A DNA stretch of 64,000 bases from Sphingobium yanoikuyae (lineage in GTDB: Bacteria; Pseudomonadota; Alphaproteobacteria; Sphingomonadales; Sphingomonadaceae): positions 3,748,001 to 3,812,000 of the forward strand of contig NZ_CP053021.1 in NCBI RefSeq assembly GCF_013001025.1. The letters run 5' to 3'. A model generated the notes under the pieces. The model had not been told where the DNA came from and searched no databases. It worked only from the letters and a program-made list of their open reading frames with translations. This document shows positions 38,021 through 46,658 of this stretch, in pieces. Position 1 is the stretch's first letter. The number at the start of each line of letters is the position of its first letter. A program made the position numbers and the translations under genes.

Positions 38021-39118
38021 ATGGGGGTTCCGGGTTTGAGCGACGCGCAGCAGCATATCGAGCAACCCGGCCCCAGCGAATTGCGCAGCCCGCTGGTCCA
38101 GCATGAGATCAAGCGGGCGGGCGTCTGGTTCGCGATGGCGATCGGCATCGCGCTGATCGTGCTGCTGGCCCAGCCGATCATGCTGATCCTGGGCGCGCTG
38201 GTCTTCACCACCATGATGGATGGTGGCACCCGCCTCTTGGGCCGCGTGCTGCCGATCGGCCGGGGCTGGCGCCTGACGATCGTGCTGCTCGCCGTCGTCG
38301 CCTTCCTCGCCTACACCTTCTACCTCACCGGCTCCAGCCTGGCCGCCCAGGCACAGGCGATGCGCACCATCGTCGAGGCGCAGGTGGAACGGGTCGGCGG
38401 CTGGATGCAGCAGTTGGGCATCACCACCACGCCCGAAGACCTCAAGGGCCTGGCCCAGCAGGCGATGAGTTCCATGGGCCGGGTCACCGCCGCCGTCGGC
38501 ACCGCCGTCGGCGCGATCACCAGCGGCGTCATGATGCTGGTGCTGGCCATCTTCATCGCGGTCGAACCCAAGCTGTACGAGCGCGGCGTCGCCTGGATGC
38601 TACCGATGGACAAGCGCGCCCATTTCTACACCGTCGCCGACAAGATGGCCTTCACCTTGCGCCGCCTGATGTTCGGCCGGCTGATCGGCATGACGGTGGA
38701 GGGCGTGGGCGTATGGCTGCTGCTGTGGGCGGGCGGCGTGCCGATGGCGGGCCTGCTCGGCATCCTCACCGGCCTGCTCGCCTTCCTGCCCAATATCGGC
38801 GCGATCATCTCGGGCGTGCTGATCGTCCTGGTCGGCTTTTCCGGCGGCACCCATACCGGCCTTTATGCCTTTGGCGTCTACATGGCGGTGCAGATCATCG
38901 ACGGCTATCTGATCGTGCCGATGGTAGCCAAGCGCGCAACCGACCTGGCCCCCGCGCTGGTGCTGGCGGCGCAGATCCTGCTGGGCGCGCTGTTCGGTAT
39001 CCTCGGCCTGTTCCTGGCCGATCCGATCGTCGCCATGATCAAGGTCTATCTGGAGGAACGGTCCAAGGCTCTGGCAGGGCAGACCATCCTGAAAAGCGAC
39101 GATAAAAACGGCGATTGA
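38021..39118 (+). CDS. AI-2E-family (PerM-like) permease
   Basis: This 365-residue membrane protein belongs to the AI-2E/PerM transporter family, whose members export diverse small molecules or ions; autoinducer transport is not implied here. Helices are at about 35-72, 88-110, then a soluble segment rich in Gln and Gly, and a block of C-terminal helices (about 165-340). The motif GVPMAGLLGILTGLLAFLPNIGAIISG is typical, as is LILLGALFGILGLFLADPIVA-like sequence near the end. The start may be ATG 38021 or TTG 38036. It is probably the last gene of the pyrE operon. Confidence 0.88.
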   Translation: MGVPGLSDAQQHIEQPGPSELRSPLVQHEIKRAGVWFAMAIGIALIVLLAQPIMLILGALVFTTMMDGGTRLLGRVLPIGRGWRLTIVLLAVVAFLAYTFYLTGSSLAAQAQAMRTIVEAQVERVGGWMQQLGITTTPEDLKGLAQQAMSSMGRVTAAVGTAVGAITSGVMMLVLAIFIAVEPKLYERGVAWMLPMDKRAHFYTVADKMAFTLRRLMFGRLIGMTVEGVGVWLLLWAGGVPMAGLLGILTGLLAFLPNIGAIISGVLIVLVGFSGGTHTGLYAFGVYMAVQIIDGYLIVPMVAKRATDLAPALVLAAQILLGALFGILGLFLADPIVAMIKVYLEERSKALAGQTILKSDDKNGD

Positions 39119-39184
39119 CGAATGCGTCCCGGAACGTAACGATTGCTCCTGCGCTTCTATCCTAAAGCGAAAGGAGAGAATGGC

Positions 39185-39511
39185 ATGACCGTGGCAATGG
39201 AGCAGCAGAAGAAGCTGCATTTCGAACTGACCAATGTCGGCATGCGGGCCCAGGCAACCGCCGCCGGAATGGTCCAGCTCTGCCGGGAACTGCATCGGGC
39301 CGGCATCCTCGACAATGACGCGCTGGAACGGATCAAGTCGGCGATCGCCGACGATATCGACATTGGCGCGCCGCGTTCGGTGTCCTGCGTCGAATATCGA
39401 CGCGACGTGAAGGCGCGACTCGACCGCCTATTCACCGGCGAGGAAAAGATTGGCAGCGCCGAAGGCCTCGCCTTCCCGCCATCGGCCCCCGGCGATCAGG
39501 CAGCCCTCTGA
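39185..39511 (+). CDS. Hypothetical protein
   Basis: This 108-residue protein was not recognised. It is soluble, with a helical middle (MQQKKLHFELTNVGMRAQATAAGMVQLCRELHRAGILDNDALERIKSAIADD-type pattern) and a C-terminal ADDIDIGAPRSVSCVEYRRDVKARLDRLF region. AAGGAGAG eight bases before ATG 39185 fixes the start. Upstream at 39131 lies a GGAAC element that is a partial match to an EcfG promoter. A strong terminator follows at 39563. Confidence 0.65.
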   Translation: MTVAMEQQKKLHFELTNVGMRAQATAAGMVQLCRELHRAGILDNDALERIKSAIADDIDIGAPRSVSCVEYRRDVKARLDRLFTGEEKIGSAEGLAFPPSAPGDQAAL

Positions 39512-39562
39512 GCATTTGTCCGGACTGCGCCTCTGGCGCATCCGCACCGGCCACCAAAGAAA

Positions 39563-39585
39563 AAGGGCCCGGAAACCGGGCCCTT
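39563..39585. terminator. Bidirectional terminator
   Basis: AAGGGCCCGG and CCGGGCCCTT form a perfect 10-bp stem with an AAA loop, preceded by A-rich and followed by T/C-rich sequence. It separates the convergent genes ending at 39511 and 39608. Confidence 0.85.
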
Positions 39586-39607
39586 CTCTACTCTCGGATC
39601 GATCGGA

Positions 39608-40189
39608 TCAGTTGCCCGGCACGCCCTGCGGAACGGCGCCCTGCGGCATGCCACCCTGCATCTGCTGCATCCGCTGCTGCATCTGCATGATTTCCGCGCG
39701 CGACTTGAAGTCGTGCAGCTGGACATCGAACACCAGCACCGAATTGGCCGGGATCGGGCCGGCGGCCTGTTCGCCATAGCCAAGCTGCGGCGGGATCCAC
39801 AGGCGATATTTGCCGCCCTTCTTCATCTTCTGCAGGCCTTCGGAGAAGCCCGGCACCACGCCGTCGACCGGCATCGGCGTCTGCGGATTCTCGTCGAACA
39901 CGGTGCCGTCGAGCAGCGTGCCCTTATAGCCCACCAGCGCAACGTCGGCGGTCGTCGGGCTCGGCCCGCTGCCTTCCTCCAGCACCTGGTACTGCAGGCC
40001 CGACTCGGTCGTGACCACGCCCTTGGCATGGGCGTTCTGCGTCAGGAAGGCGGCAGGCGACGCTTCCACGCCCTGCTGCCCTGCCCAGGCCAGACCACCG
40101 GCCGCCAGCGCGATCGCGGCGACGCCGATCCAGAGTCGCGTCAGCGACCCCTTGGCGATAGGACGAAGGGGGACAGCCGTCGTGGACAT
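39608..40189 (-). CDS. FKBP-type peptidyl-prolyl isomerase
   Basis: The 193-residue protein has an N-terminal membrane anchor or uncleaved signal (about 18-37), a linker, and an FKBP domain (about 60-161). The FKBP domain has GLQYQVLEEGSG, VALVGYKGTLLDGTVFDE, VVPGFSEGLQKMKKGGKYRLWIPPQLGYGE and PIPANSVLVFDVQLHDF. It is probably membrane-tethered in the periplasm, where it would help fold exported proteins. The C-terminus is Met/Gln/Gly/Pro-rich and probably disordered. It lies just downstream of rpsU on the same strand. Confidence 0.93.
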   Translation of the reverse strand: MSTTAVPLRPIAKGSLTRLWIGVAAIALAAGGLAWAGQQGVEASPAAFLTQNAHAKGVVTTESGLQYQVLEEGSGPSPTTADVALVGYKGTLLDGTVFDENPQTPMPVDGVVPGFSEGLQKMKKGGKYRLWIPPQLGYGEQAAGPIPANSVLVFDVQLHDFKSRAEIMQMQQRMQQMQGGMPQGAVPQGVPGN

Positions 40190-40272
40190 GGGCGAACGCC
40201 TCGCAATGAAGAACGGGAAATCAGCAAAGAGTCAGGACGACCGCGAACCGGCCGTCCTGATATCGGCAATCC

Positions 40273-40479
40273 TTAACGGACGCCGTCGCGCTCGGCGCGC
40301 TTGCGCTCCAGCTTGCGGGCGCGGCGGACAGCAGCCGCCTTTTCGCGCGCACGCTTTTCCGAGGGCTTCTCGTAGTGACGACGCAGCTTCATTTCGCGAT
40401 ACACGCCTTCACGCTGCAGCTTCTTCTTGAGCGCGCGGAGGGCCTGGTCGACATTGTTGTCGCGAACGATGATCTGCAT
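40273..40479 (-). CDS. rpsU: 30S ribosomal protein S21
   Basis: S21 is a small-subunit protein that helps initiation. The 68-residue sequence [20 protein letters not shown], then [36 protein letters not shown], matches the family, with the basic C-terminal half expected. ATG 40479 is the start; the open frame extends upstream into the leader. The 200-base spacer to the next gene includes a long rpsU leader. An FKBP gene follows in the same direction. Confidence 0.97.
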   Translation of the reverse strand: MQIIVRDNNVDQALRALKKKLQREGVYREMKLRRHYEKPSEKRAREKAAAVRRARKLERKRAERDGVR

Positions 40480-40712
40480 AAGTCCGTCAATCTCCAATCG
40501 AAAACGGGCGGATCGCCAGGAATGAAACCCTCCCGACGGGCCGACCGAATATAAAAATCCGTGAGTCGCCACAGGTCACCCTGAGGCATGTGGGGCGCGC
40601 CCTACCAGCAGAGTCGGGCAAATTCAACCCCTGCAGGGCTTTCACGCCCTTTCCCTCGACAGAATGCGTCGAGCGGAGGATAGTGGCGTCCATAATATAA
40701 AGGAGGATGGCC

Positions 40713-41471
40713 ATGGCAAGTGCCGCCAGACAGCCCGACATGTCGCCTGCCGAATGGGAGGCGCGCCAGCAGCTCGCCGCCTGCTACCGCATCTTCGACC
40801 ATTTGGGCTGGTCGGAACTGATCTACAATCACATCACCCTGCGCGTGCCCGATGAGGAAAACGCCTTCCTCATCAACCCGTTCGGCCTGCTCTACAGCGA
40901 GGTGACGGCGTCCAACCTGGTCAAGATCGATATCGACGGCCATGTGCTGGACGGCAGCCCCTATCCGGTCAATCGCGCCGGCTTCACCCAGCATAGCGTG
41001 TTCCACCGCCACCTGGCCGACGCCCATTGCATCATCCACACCCATACGACCGCAGGCATGGCGGTCAGCGCCACGCAGGAAGGGCTGCGGCCGATCAATT
41101 TCTACGCTGCCGCCTTTGCCGGGCGGATCGCCTATCATGACTTTGAAGGTGTCACGATCCGGCCGGAGGAAGGCGAAAGGCTGATCGCCAATCTGGGCGC
41201 GCGGCGAATCATGATGCTGCGCAACCATGGCACGCTGGTGATGGCCAAGACCCTGCCCGAAGCCTTCCTGATGCAATGGATGCTCCAGCGCGCCTGCGAG
41301 ATTCAGGTCGCCGCCTGCGCCGCCGGCACGCCGGTGGAAATCCCGGCCGATGTCATCGCCGTGCATCAGCGCGACCTCGCCGGTGTGCAATTGCCGGTCG
41401 GCGTCGGCGTGCCGGATTTCCAGGCGATGGTCCGCCTGATCGACCGCACCGACAGGAGCTGGCGGGACTAG
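40713..41471 (+). CDS. Class II aldolase/adducin-family protein
   Basis: The 252-residue protein belongs to the zinc-dependent class II aldolase/adducin family (fuculose- or ribulose-phosphate aldolase-like). Zinc-binding histidines are in CIIHTHTTAGMAVSA (two His, about 108-110), with MLRNHGTLVMAKTL providing the third His. LIYNHITLRVPDE near the start is conserved. The ribosome-binding site AAAGGAGG abuts ATG 40707, so ATG 40713 six bases downstream is the better start. The substrate is unknown. It is convergent with the hydantoinase/oxoprolinase gene. Confidence 0.88.
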   Translation: MASAARQPDMSPAEWEARQQLAACYRIFDHLGWSELIYNHITLRVPDEENAFLINPFGLLYSEVTASNLVKIDIDGHVLDGSPYPVNRAGFTQHSVFHRHLADAHCIIHTHTTAGMAVSATQEGLRPINFYAAAFAGRIAYHDFEGVTIRPEEGERLIANLGARRIMMLRNHGTLVMAKTLPEAFLMQWMLQRACEIQVAACAAGTPVEIPADVIAVHQRDLAGVQLPVGVGVPDFQAMVRLIDRTDRSWRD

Positions 41472-41488
41472 AGCGTCCCGCCTCCCGA

Positions 41489-41515
41489 CCTCCGTTCGCT
41501 CCGCGCGGACGGAGG
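41489..41515. terminator. Bidirectional terminator-like hairpin
   Basis: CCTCCGT and ACGGAGG form a perfect 7-bp stem with a 13-base loop between convergent genes ending at 41471 and 41520. Confidence 0.6.
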
Positions 41516-41519
41516 CGGA

Positions 41520-44500
41520 TCAGCCCTTGCCGAATCCGCCGCCGCCCGGCGTCTCGATCACGAAGACGTCGCCCGGCGCCATCTGCGCCGATCCGGTCGC
41601 GCCCAGCATCTCGACCCGGCCATCGCCACGCTCGACCCAGTTGCGCCCCAGCCCGCCGGGCGCGCCGCCGTCGAGGCCAAAGGGTGGCACGCTGCGCCGG
41701 TTGGCCAGGATGCCGGCGGTCATATCTTCCAGGAAGCGGATGCGGCGCAGCCCGCCATTGCCGCCATGATGCGCGCCCGCGCCGCCCGATCCGGGCCGAA
41801 TCGAAAATTCCTCCAGCAGCACCGGGAATCGGCTTTCCAATATTTCGGGGTCCGTGAGGCGGCTGTTGGTCATGTGGGTCTGCACCACATCGGCGCCGTC
41901 GAAATCCGGCCCGGCGCCCGATCCGCCCGAGATCGTCTCATAATATTGGTGGCGCGCATTGCCGAAGGTGAGATTGTTCATCGTCCCCTGCGCGCCCGCC
42001 ATCACGCCCAGCGCGCCGAACAGAGCATCGGTGACGACCTGGCTGGTCTCGACATTGCCGGCGACCACCGCCGCAGGATAAAGCGGCCGCAGCAGCGACC
42101 CCTCCGGCACCACCAAAGTCATGGGCTTGAGGCAGCCGTCATTCATCGGCACCGCCTCGTCCACCAGCGTCCGCACGACATAGAGCAGGGCCGCACGCGC
42201 GACCGACAAAGGCGCGTTGAAATTGCCCGGCAACTGGTCCGACGTGCCGGTGAAATCCACCGTCGCGCCGCGCGCCGCCCGGTCGATCATCACGTTGACG
42301 ACCACCGCCGCGCCATTATCCATCGCATAGCGATAGTGCCCGTCGGACAGGCGATCGATCAGCCGGCGCACTGCCGCCTCGGCCTGATCCTGCACATGGC
42401 CCATATAGGCGGCCACGACATCGGCGCCATAATCGCCGCTGATCCGCTGCAGCTCGGCCGCGCCCTTGGCGCAGGCGGCGATCTGGGCGGACAGGTCGGC
42501 GATATTCTGGTCGATATTGCGCGAGGGCCAGCGGCCCGACCCCAGCAGGGCGCGCAGATCCCCCTCCAGGAAGCGGCCCTGATCCACCACCAGCACATTA
42601 TCGAGGACGATGCCCTCTTCCTCGATGCTGCGGCTGTAGGGCGGCATGGAGCCGGGCGAGATACCGCCAATATCGGCATGATGGCCGCGCGCCGCGACAT
42701 AGAAGGCAGGCGCGTGCGCCGCCCCGTCGACGAACACCGGCATCACCACCGTCACGTCGGGCAGGTGGGTGCCGCCATCATAGGGCGCATTGAGCGCATA
42801 GACGTCGCCCGGCAGCATGCCGCGCCCGTCGATCGCCCGGCCATCGGCGCCGATTCCGCGCCGGCGCATCACCGCGCGGATGCTTTCCCCCATGCTGCCC
42901 AGATGGACCGGCATGTGCGGCGCATTGGCGACCAGATTGCCGGCTGCGTCGAACAGAGCGCAGGAGAAATCGAGCCGCTCGCGGATATTGACCGAGGAGG
43001 CGCTGTGCTGGAGCGCGGCGCCCATTTCCTCGGCGATCGCCATGAACAGGCCGCCCATCACCTCCAGCCGGACCGGATCGACGGCGGTGCCGTCATCGGC
43101 GGCCGGCGCCGGGCGTGGCGCATGGCGGGTCAGCACCAGATTGCCAATCGCATCGAGCCGCGCGCGCCAGCCCGTCTCGACCACCGTGGTCGACACCGGG
43201 TCGCTGATCAGTGCCGGGCCATCGACGACGCTGTCCAGCGTCAGTCCCGCCCGGTCGAACACCGGTGCCTGCGCGCCTGCCAGCATCACCTGCGCCAGTG
43301 GCGCGGCCGGCTGGGTCGCGATGGTCGCCACCTTGCCCATATCCTCGGCGGTCGGCGCGATCGCCTCGACCCGCACCATGTCGACCAATATGGTGCCGGT
43401 GCCGCCATAGCCGAAGCGCGCCTGATATTGCGCCTCGAAATCGGCCAGCATCGCCGCCCGATCGCCCAGCATCACGTCGAACAGGCTGTCGGTGCCATCA
43501 TAGCGCAGCCGCAGCACCGTCTCGCTCCGCTCCGCCTCCGGCAGGTCGGCGCGCGCCTGCTCCGCCAGCTCGGCGATCGCCGCCGCCAGCGCGTCGGCGC
43601 CTGCATCGTCCAGCGGCAGCGCCAGCGTCCGCTCGCGCACCGCGCGCCGGTCGGCCAGGCCCATGCCATAGGCGGACAGGACGCCGCCCAGCGGATGGAT
43701 CATCACCCGGTCCATGCCCAGCGCGTCGGCGACCAGACAGGCATGCTGCCCGCCCGCCCCGCCAAAGCTCGCCAGCGTATAGCGCGCAACATCATGGCCG
43801 CGCGCGACCGATATGCGCTTGATCGCATTGGCCATGCTGGCGACGGCGACGGCGATGAAGCCCTGCGCAGCCTCCTGTGCGCTCATCACCCGGCCGGTCT
43901 GCGCCTCCACCTGCGCACAAATGTCGGCAAAGCGCGCCTCGACCGCGTCCCGGTCGAGCGGCTGGTCGCCCCTGGGGCCGAACAGGCTGGGGAAGAAATC
44001 GGGCTGCACCTTGCCCAGCATGACATTGCAGTCGGTGATGGTCAGCGGTCCGCCGCGCCGGTAGCAGGCCGGCCCCGGCACCGCGCCGGCCGATTCCGGG
44101 CCGACGCGAAAACGCCCGTCGACCACTGAACAGATGGAGCCGCCGCCCGCCGCGATGGTGTGGATGCGCATCATCGGCGCGCGCAGCCGGACGCCCGCCA
44201 CCCGCGCCTCATTGTCGCGTTCATAGCTGCCGGCATAATGGGACACGTCGGTCGAGGTGCCGCCCATGTCGAAACCGATCACCTCGCCAAAGCCCGCCTG
44301 CTCGGCGGTGCGGGCAAGGCCGACGATGCCGCCGGCCGGGCCGGACAATACCGCATCCTTGCCGCGGAACAGGTCGCCGCGCGTCAGCCCGCCATTGGAC
44401 TGCATGAACAGCATGTCGGCGTCCTCGCCCAGCGCCGCGCCCAGCCCGTCGACATAGGCGCGCAGCACCGGCGAGAGATAGGCGTCGGCCAGCACCGTGT

Positions 44501-45101
44501 CGCCCCGCCCGACCAGCTTGATCAGCGGCGCGACCTCATGACTGACCGAAATCTGGGTGAAGCCGATCTGCCGGGCGATCCGCGCCAGCGCCTGCTCATG
44601 GGCGGGATAGCGATAGCCGTGCATCAGCACGATCGCGATCGCGCGCAGCCCGGCATCATAGCCGCGCTGCAACGCCGCCTGCGCCGCGACCTCGTCCAGC
44701 GGCGTCAGGATGGTGCCATCCTGCATCAGCCGCTCGTCCATCTCCACGACATCGGCATGAAGCGGCGGCGGCAGGTCGATCCGCCGCGCGAACAGGTCCG
44801 GCCGGTCCTGATAACCGATGCGGATCGCGTCGCGGAATCCCTTGGTGATCGCCAGCAGCACCGGCTCGCCCTTGCGCTCCAGCAGCGCATTGGTGGCGAT
44901 GGTCGTGCCGATCCGCAACGTGCAGCGCGGGATCGGCCCGTCGCCCGCGCCGGTCAGCCGCCGGATCGCCTCGACCGCTGCGTCGGCATAGCGCTCGGGG
45001 TCGCTCGACAGCAGCTTGGCGGTGTGAAGAACCCCTTGCGGGTCGCGTGCCACCACGTCGGTAAAGGTGCCGCCGCGGTCGATCCAGAATTGCCATTGCA
45101 T
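41520..45101 (-). CDS. Fused hydantoinase A/B (5-oxoprolinase-like) protein
   Basis: The 1193-residue protein fuses a HyuA-type ATPase half to a HyuB-type half, as in eukaryotic and some bacterial 5-oxoprolinases. The start [13 protein letters not shown] (about 6-18) and [17 protein letters not shown] (about 260) are the two sugar-kinase/Hsp70-like phosphate loops of HyuA. The HyuB half begins near residue 680 ([44 protein letters not shown]) and contains [24 protein letters not shown]. The most likely reaction is ATP-dependent opening of oxoproline or a hydantoin. The start is ATG 45101, and an Rrf2 regulator lies upstream. Confidence 0.92.
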   Translation of the reverse strand: MQWQFWIDRGGTFTDVVARDPQGVLHTAKLLSSDPERYADAAVEAIRRLTGAGDGPIPRCTLRIGTTIATNALLERKGEPVLLAITKGFRDAIRIGYQDRPDLFARRIDLPPPLHADVVEMDERLMQDGTILTPLDEVAAQAALQRGYDAGLRAIAIVLMHGYRYPAHEQALARIARQIGFTQISVSHEVAPLIKLVGRGDTVLADAYLSPVLRAYVDGLGAALGEDADMLFMQSNGGLTRGDLFRGKDAVLSGPAGGIVGLARTAEQAGFGEVIGFDMGGTSTDVSHYAGSYERDNEARVAGVRLRAPMMRIHTIAAGGGSICSVVDGRFRVGPESAGAVPGPACYRRGGPLTITDCNVMLGKVQPDFFPSLFGPRGDQPLDRDAVEARFADICAQVEAQTGRVMSAQEAAQGFIAVAVASMANAIKRISVARGHDVARYTLASFGGAGGQHACLVADALGMDRVMIHPLGGVLSAYGMGLADRRAVRERTLALPLDDAGADALAAAIAELAEQARADLPEAERSETVLRLRYDGTDSLFDVMLGDRAAMLADFEAQYQARFGYGGTGTILVDMVRVEAIAPTAEDMGKVATIATQPAAPLAQVMLAGAQAPVFDRAGLTLDSVVDGPALISDPVSTTVVETGWRARLDAIGNLVLTRHAPRPAPAADDGTAVDPVRLEVMGGLFMAIAEEMGAALQHSASSVNIRERLDFSCALFDAAGNLVANAPHMPVHLGSMGESIRAVMRRRGIGADGRAIDGRGMLPGDVYALNAPYDGGTHLPDVTVVMPVFVDGAAHAPAFYVAARGHHADIGGISPGSMPPYSRSIEEEGIVLDNVLVVDQGRFLEGDLRALLGSGRWPSRNIDQNIADLSAQIAACAKGAAELQRISGDYGADVVAAYMGHVQDQAEAAVRRLIDRLSDGHYRYAMDNGAAVVVNVMIDRAARGATVDFTGTSDQLPGNFNAPLSVARAALLYVVRTLVDEAVPMNDGCLKPMTLVVPEGSLLRPLYPAAVVAGNVETSQVVTDALFGALGVMAGAQGTMNNLTFGNARHQYYETISGGSGAGPDFDGADVVQTHMTNSRLTDPEILESRFPVLLEEFSIRPGSGGAGAHHGGNGGLRRIRFLEDMTAGILANRRSVPPFGLDGGAPGGLGRNWVERGDGRVEMLGATGSAQMAPGDVFVIETPGGGGFGKG

Positions 45102-45147
45102 GCCCCGCCTGATGGCCGCGCCACAGGCGGTTGGCAAGCCGCTTGGC

Positions 45148-45612
45148 TCAATGGCCGGTCAGCGGCTCGATCGCTCCGGTCGCCAGCAGCGCGGCATAGC
45201 GCTGGTCGAAGTCCGCCGCGATCTGCGCCAGCGTCACCTGTCCCAGCCGGGCGATCAGCATCGCCTCCGCCTCCTGCATCGCGGCCGCCATGGAGGCGTT
45301 GACCGCCTGTTCGACCAGGCATTGCGGATCGGGATCGGCTGGGCCGATCGAGAAGATGCGCGGCTCGCCCACCGCGCGATAAATGTCGAGGATGCGGATC
45401 GCATCGAGCGGACGGGCCAGGGTCCAGCCGCCGCCATGCCCCTTTTCCGAGCGGACATAGCCCGCGTCGCGCAGGCCCGCCATGGTCCGTCGCACCACCA
45501 CCGGATTGGTGCGCAGCATCTGCGCCGCCCGCTCCGACGTCATCGGGCCGTCCAGCCGATCCATATGGATCAGGATATGCAGCATTCTCGACAGGCGCGC
45601 ATCCAGCTGCAT
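45148..45612 (-). CDS. Rrf2-family transcriptional regulator, cluster-less type
   Basis: This 154-residue protein has an N-terminal winged helix-turn-helix (MQLDARLSRMLHILIHMDRL then MTSERAAQMLRTNPVVVRRTMAGLRDAGYVRSEKGHGGGWTLARP) typical of Rrf2. Only one cysteine (in PDPQCLVEQ) remains, so it cannot hold the usual three-Cys Fe-S cluster of IscR or NsrR. It resembles YwnA/CymR-like members. ATG 45612 has AAGGAGAA nine bases upstream. It is divergent from a thioredoxin-reductase-like gene, which it probably controls. Confidence 0.88.
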   Translation of the reverse strand: MQLDARLSRMLHILIHMDRLDGPMTSERAAQMLRTNPVVVRRTMAGLRDAGYVRSEKGHGGGWTLARPLDAIRILDIYRAVGEPRIFSIGPADPDPQCLVEQAVNASMAAAMQEAEAMLIARLGQVTLAQIAADFDQRYAALLATGAIEPLTGH

Positions 45613-45644
45613 CGCGGGCTTCTCCTTTTTCGCTCGCCTATCAC

Positions 45645-45661
45645 GCAACATCAATTGTTGC
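45645..45661. promoter_or_regulatory. Palindrome in the Rrf2/flavoprotein divergent promoter
   Basis: GCAACA-TCAAT-TGTTGC is a perfect 6-5-6 inverted repeat, overlapped by CAATT-GTTGCA-AATTG. A second shorter one, ACTT-ATC-AAGT, lies at 45686-45696. All are within the 119-base divergent spacer and are candidate operators for the Rrf2 protein. Confidence 0.5.
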
Positions 45662-45731
45662 AAATTGGACTGGTCGAATTATGTAACTTATCAAGTATCG
45701 TGATTCGGCGCAGCCATTGAAAGGAAGACCC

Positions 45732-46625
45732 ATGCATGACGTGATCGTGATCGGCGGCAGCTTTGCCGGCCAGTCGGCGGCGATGCAGCTTGCCCGCGCG
45801 CGGCAGGATGTGCTGCTGATCGATGCCGGCCTGCCGCGGAACCGCTTTGCCGACGCCGCCCATGGTTTCCTGGGGCAGGATGGCCGCACGCCCCGCGCCA
45901 TCATCCGCGATGCCGAACGCCAGTTGCTTGCCTATCCCACCGCCCGGATGCTGGCCGGCGAAGTGCGCCATGCCATCAAGACCAGCGACGGCTTCGCCCT
46001 GACCCTGGCCAGCGGCGAAACCCGGCTGGCCCGACGGCTGATATTGGCGACCGGCGTGAGCGACGAGCTGCCGCCGATCCCCGGCATGGCCGAACGCTGG
46101 GGCGAGACGGTGCTCCACTGTCCCTATTGCCATGGTTATGAAGTGCGCGACCATCCGCTCGGCATCATCGCCAACCACCCGATGTCCGCGCATCAGGCGG
46201 CGCTGATCCCCGACTGGGGGCCATCCACCTATTTCACCCAGGGCCAATATGAGCCGGACGATGCCGAACGCGCCCGGCTGGAAGCGCGCGGCGTCGCGAT
46301 CGAGCGGGTGCCCGTCGTCGCGCTGATCGGTGACGCGCCCGCGCTGAGCGCCGTGCAACTGGCCGACGGCCGGACGATCGAAGTGTCGGCCCTATTCACC
46401 GCCCCCAGAACCCGGCTCAGCAGCGATGTCGCGGTCCAGCTCGGCTGTGCGCTGGAGGATGGCCCGACCGGCCCCTTCATCAGCATCGACGCCTGGGGCC
46501 TGACCTCGGTGCCCGGCGTCTATGCCGCCGGCGACGCCACCTCCCCCATGCACAATGCGACCTTTGCATCCGCATCCGGGGTCAAGGCCGGGGTCGGCGC
46601 GCACCAGTCGCTGGTCTTCGCCTGA
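45732..46625 (+). CDS. Thioredoxin-reductase-like flavoprotein without NADPH motif (GliT-like)
   Basis: The 297-residue flavoprotein has an FAD-binding GGSFAGQSAAMQLARARQ (8-25) and a CPYC redox motif in LHCPYCHGYE (about 134-143). ATGVSDELPPIPGM comes before it, and GVYAAGDATSP closes the FAD site. The usual NADPH-binding GxGxxA/G is replaced by GIIANHPMSAHQAALI, so NADPH use is doubtful. The CPYCHGYE motif with lost NADPH site recalls GliT/HlmI/DepH dithiol oxidases that use oxygen. GGAAG upstream of ATG 45732 fixes the start. It is divergent from the Rrf2 gene, a common pairing. Confidence 0.85.
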   Translation: MHDVIVIGGSFAGQSAAMQLARARQDVLLIDAGLPRNRFADAAHGFLGQDGRTPRAIIRDAERQLLAYPTARMLAGEVRHAIKTSDGFALTLASGETRLARRLILATGVSDELPPIPGMAERWGETVLHCPYCHGYEVRDHPLGIIANHPMSAHQAALIPDWGPSTYFTQGQYEPDDAERARLEARGVAIERVPVVALIGDAPALSAVQLADGRTIEVSALFTAPRTRLSSDVAVQLGCALEDGPTGPFISIDAWGLTSVPGVYAAGDATSPMHNATFASASGVKAGVGAHQSLVFA

Positions 46626-46658
46626 CGGGCGGAGACGGGGGGCCTGGGCGGCGGCGCG

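Noticed and set aside
39131..39156. Possible EcfG promoter (GGAAC then CGCTT) before the 39185 gene
   Set aside because: The -35 part is perfect but the -10 reads CGCT, not CGTT. It is too weak to call without transcript data.
40480..40712. tRNA or known ncRNA in the rpsU leader
   Set aside because: No T-loop GTTCRANNC pattern or cloverleaf pairing was found; only a G/C-rich leader is seen.
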